NCBI GenBank assembly: GCA_965207275.1
Contig: CBDBMH010000002.1
Coordinates: forward strand, 1,426,001 to 1,490,000
Direction: 5' to 3'
DNA: 64,000 nucleotides
Origin: Bin22 sp965207275
GTDB lineage: Bacteria > Chloroflexota > Dehalococcoidia > Lucifugimonadales > UBA3495
The stretch's first letter is position 1. Each line of letters starts with the position of its first letter. Shown here one piece after another: positions 1-8,880 of this stretch. The position numbers and the translations under genes were made by a program. The notes below the pieces were generated by a model that saw nothing but the letters and a program-made list of their open reading frames with translations, searched no databases and was not told where the DNA came from.

Positions 1-994
1 TGGATTCGGCCCCGGAGCCGGCGTAAGGGCCAACAAGGCCAGTTTGCAGGTCAATGATCCAAAGCTGGTGGCAGCCGGCCATGGCAATGTAGAGCTTGTC
101 GTCATGGAAAACCAGGTCCCAGGGGGAAACGAGCTCGGTCTCACTCCCTGGGGAATGGCCGGAAAGGCGACGCCCCTGGTTGCCGTTGCCCGCAATTGTG
201 GTGACGTTTCCAGCCGCCAGGTCGACCTTCCTCAGGGCGTGGTTCTCAGTGTCGGCCACGTACAAGAAATCCCCGGCCAGCGCCAATCCCTGGGGGTGGT
301 TAAACCGGGCGGAACCAAAGCTGCCATCGGCCAGGCCCAATTCGCCGGAGCCGACAGAGTGGGTGACAGAGCCGTCCAGGGTGGTGACAACGATGCGGTT
401 GTGGTTGGTGTCGGCGATAAAGAGGCGTCCGCCGGTCTCGTCGGCCAGCACTTTGCCGGGGAAGGACAGGGGAGTGTCCGGCTCCATTTCCGTGGTGTGG
501 GCCAGTGTTCCCCGGTCCAGCAAACCGGAAGCATCGAATTCGGCCACCATCTCACCCAGCAGGCGGTCCAGGTCTTCGTAAGTAATTTCACCCTCGTGCT
601 TGCCGATGACTTTGCCCTGGGGATCTATGAACATCATTGTTGGCCAGGCCCGGCAGGCGTACTGCTGCCACACCTGGAATTCGGCATCGTTGACCACCGG
701 GTGTTCCAGTTCGTATCGCCTGACGGCGTTGTAGAGATTCTCCTTTTCCTTTTCGTTGGGGAACTTGGCGGAATGGACTCCGATAACCGTGAGTTCGTTG
801 GCGTATTTGCGTTCCAGTTTCCGCAACTGCGGAAAAATGTGCATACAGTTGATTCAACAATAGGTCCAGAAGTCCAGCAGGACTATCCGGCCCCGAAGCT
901 CTGCCAGGGACAGCGGCCGGTCGGCGTTGACCCACTCAATGCCCGCCGGGAACTCGGGAGCGTTGACCTGGCCAGCGTAGGACCTGTTAGTCAT
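1..994 (-). CDS. Thioredoxin-fold/NHL-repeat protein, candidate selenoprotein (partial, C-terminus off window)
   Basis: The reading frame runs from ATG at 994, behind a GGAG ribosome site 8 nt upstream, to the window edge and is interrupted only by one TGA at codon 47 (854-856). Residues about 10-150 look like the thioredoxin domain of NHLRC2-type proteins, with LLDFWTYC just before the TGA and INCMHIFPQL just after it. Relatives carry Cys-Cys-Ile-Asn-Cys here, so the TGA falls exactly on the first Cys of the redox CxxC, giving U-x-x-C. After it come about 285 uninterrupted codons, including the WPTMMFID strand and beta-propeller (NHL) repeats such as HPQGLALAGDFLYVADTENH. The hairpin at 818-835 fits a bacterial SECIS. 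The role is probably a soluble redox enzyme; substrate unknown. The alternatives are a recent nonsense mutation or a base-calling error. A conventional gene caller would truncate or miss this gene. Confidence 0.85.
818..835 (-). promoter_or_regulatory. Bacterial SECIS-like hairpin
   Basis: On the coding (minus) strand this reads TTTCCGC-AGTT-GCGGAAA, a perfect 7-bp stem with a four-base loop. The loop begins 25 nt after the TGA and has G as its second base. Known bacterial SECIS elements are hairpins inside the coding region shortly after the UGA, with a G among the first loop bases that is bound by SelB. Position and loop fit; function is inferred. Confidence 0.7.
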
Positions 995-1220
995 GACAAA
1001 TTCTCCAATGGCGTAAAGGGTTTGGCGCTGCTCTTGACTCAGGAGTACCTATCCCGATCCGGAGAGGCGATGGCGTGGACTGCAACGGGGGGCAACCGGA
1101 ATTTTACCGGTCACCCCCATGCTGACCTTCCTCTGAACTGGAACATGGGGCCCCCTGTAGCGGCCCTATCCAATCCCAGGTCATCTCTTGAGTTCGGGGA
1201 CACGGACTACTGCTCTGTAC

Positions 1221-1742
1221 TTAGCGTGGCGCTTCCTCAAAGGCCAGGGTGGCGTGGCGGAAGAAGATGGCGCCCACGGGATCGCCCAGGGGGGCGTTGC
1301 CCACCAGCACGGCAACCACGTGCTGCTGTCCCGGTTGGGCGGAGTCGGTCAAGGCGACGCGCTTGGGACTGTTGTTCCCGGTGATGACGCCGATATTTCG
1401 GTCAATGGCGCCATCAATGTATACCTCGCCGTAGTTGTCCACGTTGCATTCGAAGAAGACCCGGTTGCCCGCCGTGGCCTGGCCCTTGACGGACTCCGGC
1501 ATGGTGAAGGAAAGACGATACCAGGCAAAGGTGAAGCCGATGGACAGGCGTTCCTGAATAGTATCGGGCTGGTCCCAGCCGGAATCGTCGTAGTCGGGCA
1601 GGCGTGCGGGAACGCCGCGCATTTCCGCCACCAGACCCTGGTTGGGTTCGCCGGGCACCATGCCCATGGCGCGCCGCCATCCGGAGGCGCCAACTACCTG
1701 CAAATCCGTCTTGTCGTCCAGGTCAAGAGAAACTCTAGCCAT
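1221..1742 (-). CDS. Small beta-sandwich protein resembling a sugar-binding (GH2-type) domain
   Basis: The start is ATG at 1742, because GGAGG lies 6 nt upstream (1749-1753); the frame stays open further 5' but without such a site. The product is 173 residues. The segment with AWYRLSFTMPE, NRVFFECNVDNYGEVYIDGAID and the preceding DDSGWD resembles the N-terminal galactose-binding-like jelly roll of family 2 glycoside hydrolases, in which W-Y-R and V-Y-(V/I)-(D/N)-G are conserved. No catalytic domain follows, so this is a stand-alone binding-fold protein of unknown function. No signal peptide is evident. It lies between the candidate selenoprotein and the dienelactone hydrolase, all on the minus strand, with 226 nt between its start and the gap before the selenoprotein start being non-coding. 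Confidence 0.6.
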   Translation of the reverse strand: MARVSLDLDDKTDLQVVGASGWRRAMGMVPGEPNQGLVAEMRGVPARLPDYDDSGWDQPDTIQERLSIGFTFAWYRLSFTMPESVKGQATAGNRVFFECNVDNYGEVYIDGAIDRNIGVITGNNSPKRVALTDSAQPGQQHVVAVLVGNAPLGDPVGAIFFRHATLAFEEAPR

Positions 1743-1959
1743 ATCTTTCCTCCGAAGAAATTGCTGGGCCCCATCTAGGCCCTTGCCGCTATTTTGACTG
1801 CTTGAGATGCTGCCCGGGTAATGGTTATTCGGCGCCAACGGGCCGCGCCCCCATCCTGAACTTCCCCCGTCAAGGGGAAGGGGTTTCCGACCGGATCACA
1901 TTTCACTTAAGCTTGGCCTTCCGCCAACCGGGGAAAGGATCACCAGGTAGCCCCGGGGG

Positions 1960-2673
1960 CTAGCCAATGTGGGCCGCGAAGAACTCCAGGGTACGGGGCC
2001 AGGAGGCGTCCGCCGCTTCCTGGTGGTGCCGGGGACCCGTGAAGTCCATGAAGGCGTGGTCGGCGCCGGGGTAGGTGTAGAACTGATGGGCCTTGCCAAG
2101 GCGCGTCAGCTCGCCGTCGAACTTTCGCATATCGTCCTGGGAGGGGTTTTCATCAACCTCCCCAAAGTGGAAGAGGATGGGGCAGTTGATATTCCCGGCC
2201 AACTCATAAGGCGGTATTTCGCCGGCGCCCCAGGTTACCATGATATTGCCCCCGTAGTAGGGCGCCAAGGCGCTGATGTGGGGATTGCTGGCGGCGCCCA
2301 GCCAGGCGACCCTCCCGCCCATGCAGAAACCGGCGATACCGATCTTGTCACCGTTGATGGCAGGGTGGTTCCTCAGGAAGTCTACGGTCGCGTTTATGTC
2401 AGCCACAATATCCGGGTCGCTGAGCACATCCCAGGGACGGGGGCGCGGGTCACCATTCAACACGTCGTCGGGGACGCGGTGGTACAGGTTGGGGGCCACG
2501 GCGGCATAACCGGCCTCGGCAAAGCGGTCGCAGATGGTCTGGATGAACCGGTCCACGCCGCCTCCGTGCTGGCTTACCACGATGGCGCTGAAAGGTCCGG
2601 AACCGGACGGCACACTGGCGTACATATCCATGTCCTGGCCGTCTACCTGAATATTTTCCCAAAAGGATGGCAT
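1960..2673 (-). CDS. Dienelactone hydrolase family protein
   Basis: A 237-residue alpha/beta hydrolase. The nucleophile elbow GIAGFCMGG puts cysteine at residue 117, as in dienelactone hydrolases rather than serine esterases. Asp174 in FHFGEVDE and His206 in GADHAFMD complete the Cys-Asp-His triad. Length matches the family (about 230-250). Members hydrolyse dienelactones in chlorocatechol breakdown, or related cytoplasmic esters and lactones; the true substrate cannot be told from sequence. It starts with ATG at 2673 and has a same-strand aminotransferase about 100 nt upstream. No other chlorocatechol genes are nearby, so a general lactone/ester hydrolase role is as likely. Confidence 0.9.
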   Translation of the reverse strand: MPSFWENIQVDGQDMDMYASVPSGSGPFSAIVVSQHGGGVDRFIQTICDRFAEAGYAAVAPNLYHRVPDDVLNGDPRPRPWDVLSDPDIVADINATVDFLRNHPAINGDKIGIAGFCMGGRVAWLGAASNPHISALAPYYGGNIMVTWGAGEIPPYELAGNINCPILFHFGEVDENPSQDDMRKFDGELTRLGKAHQFYTYPGADHAFMDFTGPRHHQEAADASWPRTLEFFAAHIG

Positions 2674-2776
2674 TTCTGTACCTCCCGAACTGTCGTTTTG
2701 CTATGGTCACCGGGATATTTGCACGCCCCTTTGAGCTTTCGCCGATACAGGGGAGTGAGAGACTATGCGAAAACCC

Positions 2777-4111
2777 TTACACCAGACCCTCGGCGCGGAC
2801 CTCGGCCAGGGACTTCTCGACGGCGCCCAGGGTCTTGTCTATGTCGGCCTCGGTGTGGGTGGATGAGACCAGGAAGGCGTCGCGGCCCATTATGTCAATG
2901 CCGTTGTTCTGCATGCTGCGCTTCAGCGCGGTGACGGCAGGGGAAGCCGCCGCTTGCTTGATGTCGCGGTGGGACGTGGCGCCGATGGTGCGGTCGTAGT
3001 CACAGTCAGCCAGCACCAGGTGAATCATGGACGCGATGCCGTAGGCTTCGCCAGGGACTTCCATCTTGCCCAGGACCTCATTCAAGCCATTCTTGAGTCG
3101 GAGCGCCATGGCGTCGGCCTGCTGATTGATGGGCTGGTTGGCGATCATTTCCAGGCAGACGGCGCCGGCGATGGCGGACAGGGGGTTGCCGTTGAAAGTG
3201 CCGGGATGGTAAACGCGCCGCTGGTTATCCCATTCCGGGTCGCCCCGGTGGGCAATCATGTCCACGATGTCAGCCTTTCCGCCGACCGCGCCGCCGGGCA
3301 GCGCGCCGGCCACGATCTTGGCCATGGTGGTCAGGTCGGGGGCCACATCGTAGAGTACCTGGGCGCCGCCGGGCGATGCACGGAAGCCGGTAACCACTTC
3401 GTCGAAGATCAGGACCACCCCGTGCTGGGAGGTCAGCTCGCGCAGGCCGCTCAGGTAGTTGGGAGTGTCGAAGGGAAGCTGGCCGTAATGGGCTCCCGTG
3501 GGTTCCAGGATAAGACCGGCGATGTCGTCATCACGGTTAAGGGCATCCTCAACCGCTCGCAGGTCGCCGGACGGGACGATTACCATGCTGCCCCAACTTT
3601 CCTGGGGAATGCCCGGGGCAGGTCGGTCTGAGCCGGCCATGGCGTAGTCGTGCCAGCCGTGGAAATGGTCCTGCAGCTTGATGACCTTGTTCTTGCCGGT
3701 GTAAGCCCGGGCCAGGCGCATGGCCATCAGAGTTGCCTCGGTGCCCGAGCTGTGGAAGCGGATCCGCTCTATAGATGGCATGAGGGCCATGATGGCCTTT
3801 GCCCATCGAAGCTCCTCTTCGGTGCAGGCGCCCAGGTGGGTGCCCCGGTTGATCTGCTCGGACACGGCGGCAGCGATGGCCGGATGGGAGTGCCCCAGGA
3901 TTAACGCGCCGTGGCCGGATACGTAGTCGATATACTCATGGCCGTCAACGTCCCACTTGTGGGGGCCGACGCCGTGGGTAATGTAAAGCGGAAAAGGCTG
4001 GGCGTAACGGTTGTCGTGGGTGACCCCTCCGGGGAAGATTCCGGTAGCTTCGGCGTAGCGTTCCGCCGACCCGGGGTGTGTGGCAATATACTGCTCCAGG
4101 ATGGTAGCCAT
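2777..4111 (-). CDS. Class III PLP aminotransferase, glutamate-1-semialdehyde aminomutase-like
   Basis: 444 residues, the usual length for HemL-like fold-type I class III aminotransferases. The cofactor aspartate is Asp237 in VLIFDEVVTGFR and the Schiff-base lysine is probably Lys265 in TTMAKIVAGALPGGAVGG. SSGTEA at 121-126 is the phosphate-binding turn. HemL converts glutamate-1-semialdehyde to 5-aminolevulinate, but many HemL-like paralogues act on other amino acids, and no haem-synthesis gene lies near, so I do not assign hemL. The start ATG at 4111 has AAGGAGG about 8 nt upstream. It may be co-transcribed with the downstream dienelactone hydrolase. Confidence 0.85.
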   Translation of the reverse strand: MATILEQYIATHPGSAERYAEATGIFPGGVTHDNRYAQPFPLYITHGVGPHKWDVDGHEYIDYVSGHGALILGHSHPAIAAAVSEQINRGTHLGACTEEELRWAKAIMALMPSIERIRFHSSGTEATLMAMRLARAYTGKNKVIKLQDHFHGWHDYAMAGSDRPAPGIPQESWGSMVIVPSGDLRAVEDALNRDDDIAGLILEPTGAHYGQLPFDTPNYLSGLRELTSQHGVVLIFDEVVTGFRASPGGAQVLYDVAPDLTTMAKIVAGALPGGAVGGKADIVDMIAHRGDPEWDNQRRVYHPGTFNGNPLSAIAGAVCLEMIANQPINQQADAMALRLKNGLNEVLGKMEVPGEAYGIASMIHLVLADCDYDRTIGATSHRDIKQAAASPAVTALKRSMQNNGIDIMGRDAFLVSSTHTEADIDKTLGAVEKSLAEVRAEGLV

Positions 4112-4485
4112 CGAACCTCCTTGTCATGGACAGGCCTGATTGCCCCTATGATATACCATCGGAAAGTTGAAGGCTATCAGCAGGCTGGCAGCCACAACGC
4201 AATTGCGCTTTGGTTGTTGCTCAATAAGCTGACTCCAGGTCATGTCGCCCCGCCAAGGGCGGACGCGGACGCCTGAGCTTGCCGAAGGGCCTGGAATCCT
4301 ACCACCCAAGACACGGCAGGGCCCTTCGCGAGTACCTTGAGAGTCACATCTTAGATGCTTCGGCTTCGCTCAGCATGACATTGCCTAAAGCGCGATTACC
4401 GTGCCGGCAGCCAGGCCGAGGAACCGGAAGCCCCAACGTGGGACGATGCCAAGGGGCAGACAAAGCCAGACGGGTTACCCGGCGG
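4112..4485. other. Intergenic region with dispersed repeat modules
   Basis: This 374-bp gap between two minus-strand genes shows no convincing gene. It holds a TGAGCTTGCCGAAGGG-type module near 4272-4290 and a 27-bp TTCGCTCAGCATGACA-type module at 4354-4380 that recurs elsewhere in the window. Confidence 0.6.
4354..4380 (+). repeat. Dispersed intergenic repeat (TTCGCTCAGCATGACA family)
   Basis: This 27-bp stretch is identical to 22317-22343 and matches the reverse strand of 35126-35152 at 24 of 27 positions. All copies are intergenic. It is the kind of short repeat that gives spurious peptides such as FGFAQHD when translated. Confidence 0.75.
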
Positions 4486-5958
4486 TCATGGGCTGCGCAC
4501 GGGCTGGGCGTCGTCCGCAACGGTCAACTGAGGTGGACGGCGGACCAGCAGAAAGCAAAGACTAGCCGCGGCGGCGGCTACGGCGGCCGGAATGATGGCC
4601 CAGTCATAGTTGCCGAAGTGGTCGAATACCCAGCCCACGTAAACCGGTGAAGCCACCAGGGCCCAGCTGTGGGAGAAGGTAATGTAACCTCGCAAAGTCG
4701 CAAAGCGGTCGCGACCGTAGTAGTCGCCCAGGGCTGCCCAGACAATGATGCCGGCGCCGTCACCGAAGCCTTCCAGGACGATGAAAGCTGTAATCAGGAG
4801 AATGCCCACTACCCCGGCGTCCCAACTGCCAAAGTAGAGAAAAGCAAGGGCCACCGCCTCGGCCGCCAGGGTGCCGGCCAGGATCAGGGACTTGGGCCAC
4901 TTGTCGCCGAAATAGCCCAGCACCAGGCGGGCCAGGAAGTTGATACCGAACATGGCCCCGGTCAAATTGGCGGCCATCTGGCGGCTGACTCCCTTGTCTT
5001 CCAGGATGGGAATAATGCTGACCAGGACGCCCAGGGTGGCGATCATGCGGAGGCCGGCGCCGAGCATCAGCAACCAGTAAGCCTGGGTGCGCAGGGCTTC
5101 AGGCACCGTGTAGTCCCGCAGCACCCGACGGCGGGCAGCGGCGCTCCGGCCCGCGGCCGACGGTGGCGTAGAATCGCCGTCGGGAAGCAGTCCCATATCC
5201 TCGGGCTTGTTGCGAAAAACAAAGCAGAGGGGGAACAGAAACACCAGGTACGCTACTCCGGCCAGCAGGGAACCCATCTCCCAGCCCCACTTCTCAATCA
5301 CGCCGTTCATGGAAGGAACGATAAACAGGCCACCCAGGGACGACACGGCCGCCAGTATGGAGATGGCCAGGGAACGGCGGCGGCGGAACCACTGGTTGAT
5401 GCCGGCAAACATGGCGTGCTGGAAAGCAATGCTGTTGCCCAGCGATACCAGCCCCAGGTAGACGATGGCGAAACTCCAGAAGCCGCTGACAAACTGGGCC
5501 AGGGCGAAATAACCGACCACGGCCAGCAGGACCGAGGGAATAAGCAGGTTACGGTTGCCGAACTTGTCTATGAGCCAGCCGGCGAAGGGGCCCTCCAGAC
5601 CACCTTCGGCCCGGGCCAGGGAGAAGATCAGGTTGGTCTGGGCCTGGCTGATGCCAAGGGAATCGCGGATGGCCGGCACGAAAACGGTGAATCCACGGAA
5701 GAATATGCCGCTGGCGAAGAAGGCCATCCACGAAGTGATGACCACCATCCACCATCCGTAGTAAATACGGGGACGGTTGGCCTGTTGCTGTGCTTGCTGC
5801 AAGTCGGGGCGCCCCTGACGGCCGGAAACCGCTGCCAAAAAAAGACCCGCCCGGGTGGGCAGGCCGCAGGAACGTTTCCGCCAGGAATTTGATAAAGTCT
5901 GCGGGATATTATTGGAAGTTTCGGCGCTTAGTTTAGCGGTAGAGGCCGGTTTGGGCAA
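4486..5958 (-). CDS. Major facilitator superfamily transporter
   Basis: The core has about 12 hydrophobic segments beginning with YYGWWMVVITSWMAFFASGI and a loop containing GWLIDKFGNR, the MFS loop 2-3 signature. A central cytoplasmic linker rich in Arg and Ala separates the two six-helix halves. It most resembles monocarboxylate/oxalate:formate-type MFS proteins, which typically start with a YYGWW motif, but the substrate is unknown. The N-terminus is uncertain: the longest frame starts at TTG 5958 and gives about 70 polar residues before helix 1, whereas internal TTG codons near 5838 and 5802 would give a more normal start. None has a strong ribosome site. Confidence 0.88.
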   Translation of the reverse strand: MPKPASTAKLSAETSNNIPQTLSNSWRKRSCGLPTRAGLFLAAVSGRQGRPDLQQAQQQANRPRIYYGWWMVVITSWMAFFASGIFFRGFTVFVPAIRDSLGISQAQTNLIFSLARAEGGLEGPFAGWLIDKFGNRNLLIPSVLLAVVGYFALAQFVSGFWSFAIVYLGLVSLGNSIAFQHAMFAGINQWFRRRRSLAISILAAVSSLGGLFIVPSMNGVIEKWGWEMGSLLAGVAYLVFLFPLCFVFRNKPEDMGLLPDGDSTPPSAAGRSAAARRRVLRDYTVPEALRTQAYWLLMLGAGLRMIATLGVLVSIIPILEDKGVSRQMAANLTGAMFGINFLARLVLGYFGDKWPKSLILAGTLAAEAVALAFLYFGSWDAGVVGILLITAFIVLEGFGDGAGIIVWAALGDYYGRDRFATLRGYITFSHSWALVASPVYVGWVFDHFGNYDWAIIPAAVAAAAASLCFLLVRRPPQLTVADDAQPVRSP

Positions 5959-6831
5959 CTGGGCAGGATGGGGCCGTATCCTTCCGATTGAGGTGGTTTC
6001 GTGGGTGATACAAGAGCAAACCCGTCCGCCTGGGGCGGACTCCTACGAAATCGACCACCGAACCACCCTTACGTAACGCTACCGGACAGGGCCCGTCCAG
6101 ACCAGTTGCCGGGATTCGCGGCATGGAATCAGGAACCTGGTTGACCGCAACCGTCCCAGCTTTCCTGCTTCGAGCGAGCGGCGGGCTAACCCCAGCACCG
6201 GAGCCCACTTGCTTCCAGGGACGGGAATCTCCTCTGGGTACGGTGCAAGCGCATCTATCGGGGAGCAATTCACGAGCGGCGGAAGGCTGCCAATCCAGTG
6301 AGTTGCGCAAGCGGCTGTCTTGGTGCAAGCAGAGGCGGCGAGTAATGGCACTTTCTGTCCGGGCTGTTTTATCGGACGAAGGCCATACTTCCCAAAGGTA
6401 CGCGGGCAGCACAACCAAGCTGGGAAACCCGGACCATGAGTCTTTGCCACTTCCTTTTTTCGCCGAAAAAAATTCTGCCGCCCAAAACCGACCATTTTCG
6501 ATCATCGCTCCGGCCCGTTTATCCCAGTCACAGGGGCTGTACAGCTGTATTCTCATGGTGGACGAGGGCTATCCAGCGTGTCAACAGGAACGAGTGCAAG
6601 AGTTGGGCTACGGATCTGGCGGCTTCACAGGGCAGGCCGAAACAGATGGGTCATTCCGGCAGGTGGGGTGTTGCCGGTTACGAGTCTTCAGCGGTATGGG
6701 CAAGCCCCAGGCTTCCTGAAAGGGCAAGATTTCCGGACGCCACTGACATTTGCCGGTTGGAGACGCGGCGATACGGGGGTAAAATTGGCAGAGGGCGCCC
6801 GTACTTTAACTGAGCCAAGTGGGAGTGCCTC
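5959..6831. other. 870-bp region with no recognised gene
   Basis: Open frames exist on both strands (for example 6123-6719 plus and 5933-6556 minus), but their translations are Arg/Ser/Pro-rich, lack family motifs and look like chance frames. A GTCCGCC-loop-GGCGGAC palindrome lies at 6024-6040. I looked for RNase P, SRP and tmRNA signatures and did not find them. It may hold a degraded gene or an unrecognised RNA. Confidence 0.5.
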
Positions 6832-7926
6832 TTGACCAATTCAATGCCGGACATACGCCACATAGTTCATGCCGACCTGGACGCCTTCTATGCCGCCGTG
6901 GAGCAACTGGACAACCCGGAGTTGCGCGGCAAACCCGTGTTGGTAGGGGGCAGTCCGCAGAGCCGAGGAGTAGTGGCGACCGCATCCTACGAAGCCAGGA
7001 CATTTGGAGTGCACTCGGCCATGCCCATGGCCACTGCCGTCCGCCAATGCCCGCAGGGTATTGTAGTTCGGCCCCGCTTTGAACGGTACCGGGAAATGTC
7101 CCGCCTGGTGATGGACATCTTTCAAGGCGTGACCGATCTGGTTGAGCCTCTTTCGCTGGACGAGGCTTACCTGGACATTTCGGCGGCCGTTAATGGGGGC
7201 CAACTACCCCTGGGCATTGCCATAGACCTGAAGAGGCAAGTCAGGGAAGAAACCGGGCTGAACGTTTCCATCGGCGTGGGCGCCTCCAAGTCGGTGGCAA
7301 AAATAGCATCGGACCTGGAGAAACCCGACGGACTGGTGGTGGTGCCGCCGGGCGATGAGAAGGCCTTTCTTGCGCCCCTGGCGGTGGGCAAGTTGTGGGG
7401 CATTGGCCCCAAGACAGCCGGCCGGCTTCACCTGGAGGGGATAGCAACCATCGGAGACCTGGCATCGCAACCGGAGGAGTGGTTTGCCAGGCACTTCGGT
7501 AAACGGGCGGCCAATATCCGCGCCAAGGCTCTGGGACAGGACGACGAGCCGGTCAAGACGGAACGGTCCCCCAAATCCATCAGCGCGGAAACTACCTTTG
7601 CCGACGATCTGGTAGACCCGGAGGAGTTGTGGGAGGCACTGAAGCGGTTGTCCGCCAGCGTCGGAAGAAACCTGGAGAGAAAGGGCATCAAGGGCCGTAC
7701 CGTGACGGTAAAGCTGCGGTTGGCGGACTTTACTACCCTTACTCGACAGACCACTCTACCCGTCTACACGAACGAGCCCGAGGAAATATTGAATACCGGC
7801 TGGACACTGTTGTCCGGTGAACTGGCGCCGGGGAGGGCTTTCCGTCTCCTGGGCGTGGGCATGTCCGGTTTCGGGCATGATGCGGAATCACCCCGGCAAC
7901 TGCTCCTGCCCTGGGGTGACGACTAG
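6832..7926 (+). CDS. dinB: DNA polymerase IV (Y-family)
   Basis: 364 residues, the normal length for DinB. HADLDAFYAAVEQ carries the first metal-binding Asp (Asp15), and SLDEAYLDIS supplies Asp110 and Glu111. The helix-hairpin-helix GIGPKTAGRL and a C-terminal little-finger domain follow. It is an error-prone translesion polymerase that extends past damaged bases. The TTG start at 6832 has GGGAG 6 nt upstream; ATG at 6844 is an alternative. No terminal QLxLF-type clamp-binding peptide is clear, although the end reads PRQLLLPWGDD, in which QLLLPW may serve that role. It converges with cofE, leaving 8 bp between the stops, and no LexA-type operator was identified. Confidence 0.95.
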   Translation: MTNSMPDIRHIVHADLDAFYAAVEQLDNPELRGKPVLVGGSPQSRGVVATASYEARTFGVHSAMPMATAVRQCPQGIVVRPRFERYREMSRLVMDIFQGVTDLVEPLSLDEAYLDISAAVNGGQLPLGIAIDLKRQVREETGLNVSIGVGASKSVAKIASDLEKPDGLVVVPPGDEKAFLAPLAVGKLWGIGPKTAGRLHLEGIATIGDLASQPEEWFARHFGKRAANIRAKALGQDDEPVKTERSPKSISAETTFADDLVDPEELWEALKRLSASVGRNLERKGIKGRTVTVKLRLADFTTLTRQTTLPVYTNEPEEILNTGWTLLSGELAPGRAFRLLGVGMSGFGHDAESPRQLLLPWGDD

Positions 7927-7934
7927 CTAGGCGG

Positions 7935-8693
7935 TTAGCGGAAGAGATCCTTGTCGGGGTCACGGATCAAGGCCCGATTGCTGGCGTCTTCCATGGGTTC
8001 ATAGACGTAGCCCCGCACGATGGCGACGGGCACCCCCAGCACTTTGCCGGTAACCAGTTCCGCGGTGGCTGCCAATTCGTCGGCCACATTGATTACGGTG
8101 GTGTGCATCATGTTGCCGTGGGCGTCTTCCTGGCCCACGTAGCTGAGCAGGGGATTGATTCCGGCCACGCCAATGGCCACGTTGACCGCCGCGCTGCGCC
8201 AGGGCCGGCCAAAGGTGTCGGAAATGATGACGGCTACGTCGGCCCCCGTCCGTTCTTTAATGGCCTGACGTATGCCGCGCGCCGAGGCGTCCGGATCCAC
8301 GGGCAGCAGGGCCACGGCGCCATCGCCGGGAATGTTGGACGCGTCGATGCCGGCGTTGGCGCAGTTGAAGCCATGGTAAGTCTCGCTTATGATCACGCCC
8401 CGGTCCATGCGGACGATGCGACGGCTTTCGCGCAGGATAAGCTCGGTATGTCGCGGATCCCGGCGGTGGCCCTCGGTAATGGAAACAGCCAGGGGAGACG
8501 GTTCAACGCCCTCGATGGAAATCACCCGACCCTCGGCCTTGGAGACTACCTTCTGGGTTACCACCAGTACATCGCCGGTTGCCACGGCGGTTCCCTGGGC
8601 CTGGGCGGCTTCGATGATCTGGCCGGCCAGGTCGTCGCCGGGCCTGGCTTCCGGCATGCCTTCTATGCCGATGATGCTTAGCTGCGGTGGCAT
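7935..8693 (-). CDS. cofE: Coenzyme F420:L-glutamate ligase (CofE type)
   Basis: About 252 residues from ATG 8693, chosen because GAGGAG lies just upstream and CofE proteins are about 250 long. The sequence has the CofE hallmarks: a beta strand into TGDVLVVTQKVVSKAEGR, the central RESRRIVRMDRGVIISET block, DTFGRPWR, and a C-terminal ATAELVTGK. The enzyme adds glutamates to F420-0 with GTP. There is no C-terminal nitroreductase-like FMN domain, which mycobacterial FbiB has for reducing dehydro-F420-0. It sits more than 40 kb from cofGHDC, so the pathway is split. Neighbours are dinB (convergent) and a cobalamin adenosyltransferase (divergent). Confidence 0.92.
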   Translation of the reverse strand: MPPQLSIIGIEGMPEARPGDDLAGQIIEAAQAQGTAVATGDVLVVTQKVVSKAEGRVISIEGVEPSPLAVSITEGHRRDPRHTELILRESRRIVRMDRGVIISETYHGFNCANAGIDASNIPGDGAVALLPVDPDASARGIRQAIKERTGADVAVIISDTFGRPWRSAAVNVAIGVAGINPLLSYVGQEDAHGNMMHTTVINVADELAATAELVTGKVLGVPVAIVRGYVYEPMEDASNRALIRDPDKDLFR

Positions 8694-8828
8694 GGAGATA
8701 GTCTCCTCAACGAAGAATTGGCGAACGGTAAGAGGTCTCTGCCCTTCCACTTGTTGCTGCGAACCCAGTATAGCCCCGTCTATGGCCCTATGCTACAATG
8801 CCGAAAGGTTCAATCAAGCTGATTTAGG

Positions 8829-8856
8829 ATTCCAGTCCGCCGCGGCGGACTGGAAT
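8829..8856. repeat. Perfect 28-bp palindromic repeat (CCGCC/GGCGG family)
   Basis: The arms ATTCCAGTCCGCCG and their exact complement meet without a loop, and GACGG follows. It lies between the divergent cofE and adenosyltransferase genes, just before the latter's ribosome site. Related palindromes occur at 6024-6040, 14089-14106, 24441-24466 and 24522-24540. This is REP-like. Confidence 0.8.
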
Positions 8857-8880
8857 GACGGATAAACGAGGATTTACGAC

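Noticed and set aside
854..856. Simple nonsense mutation or sequencing error instead of Sec
   Set aside because: Not excluded, but the TGA falls exactly on a redox Cys position and a SECIS-like hairpin follows, which makes Sec more likely than chance.
44..1384. Long plus-strand frame
   Set aside because: It is antisense to the selenoprotein candidate, whose minus-strand frame has clear domain motifs.
5925..6000. tRNA-like start (TTAGTTTAGCGGTAGAG)
   Set aside because: It resembles a D arm, but no matching anticodon stem, T arm (GGTTCGAATCC) or acceptor pairing follows.
6123..6719. 198-codon plus-strand frame
   Set aside because: Composition and lack of any motif or ribosome site indicate a chance frame.
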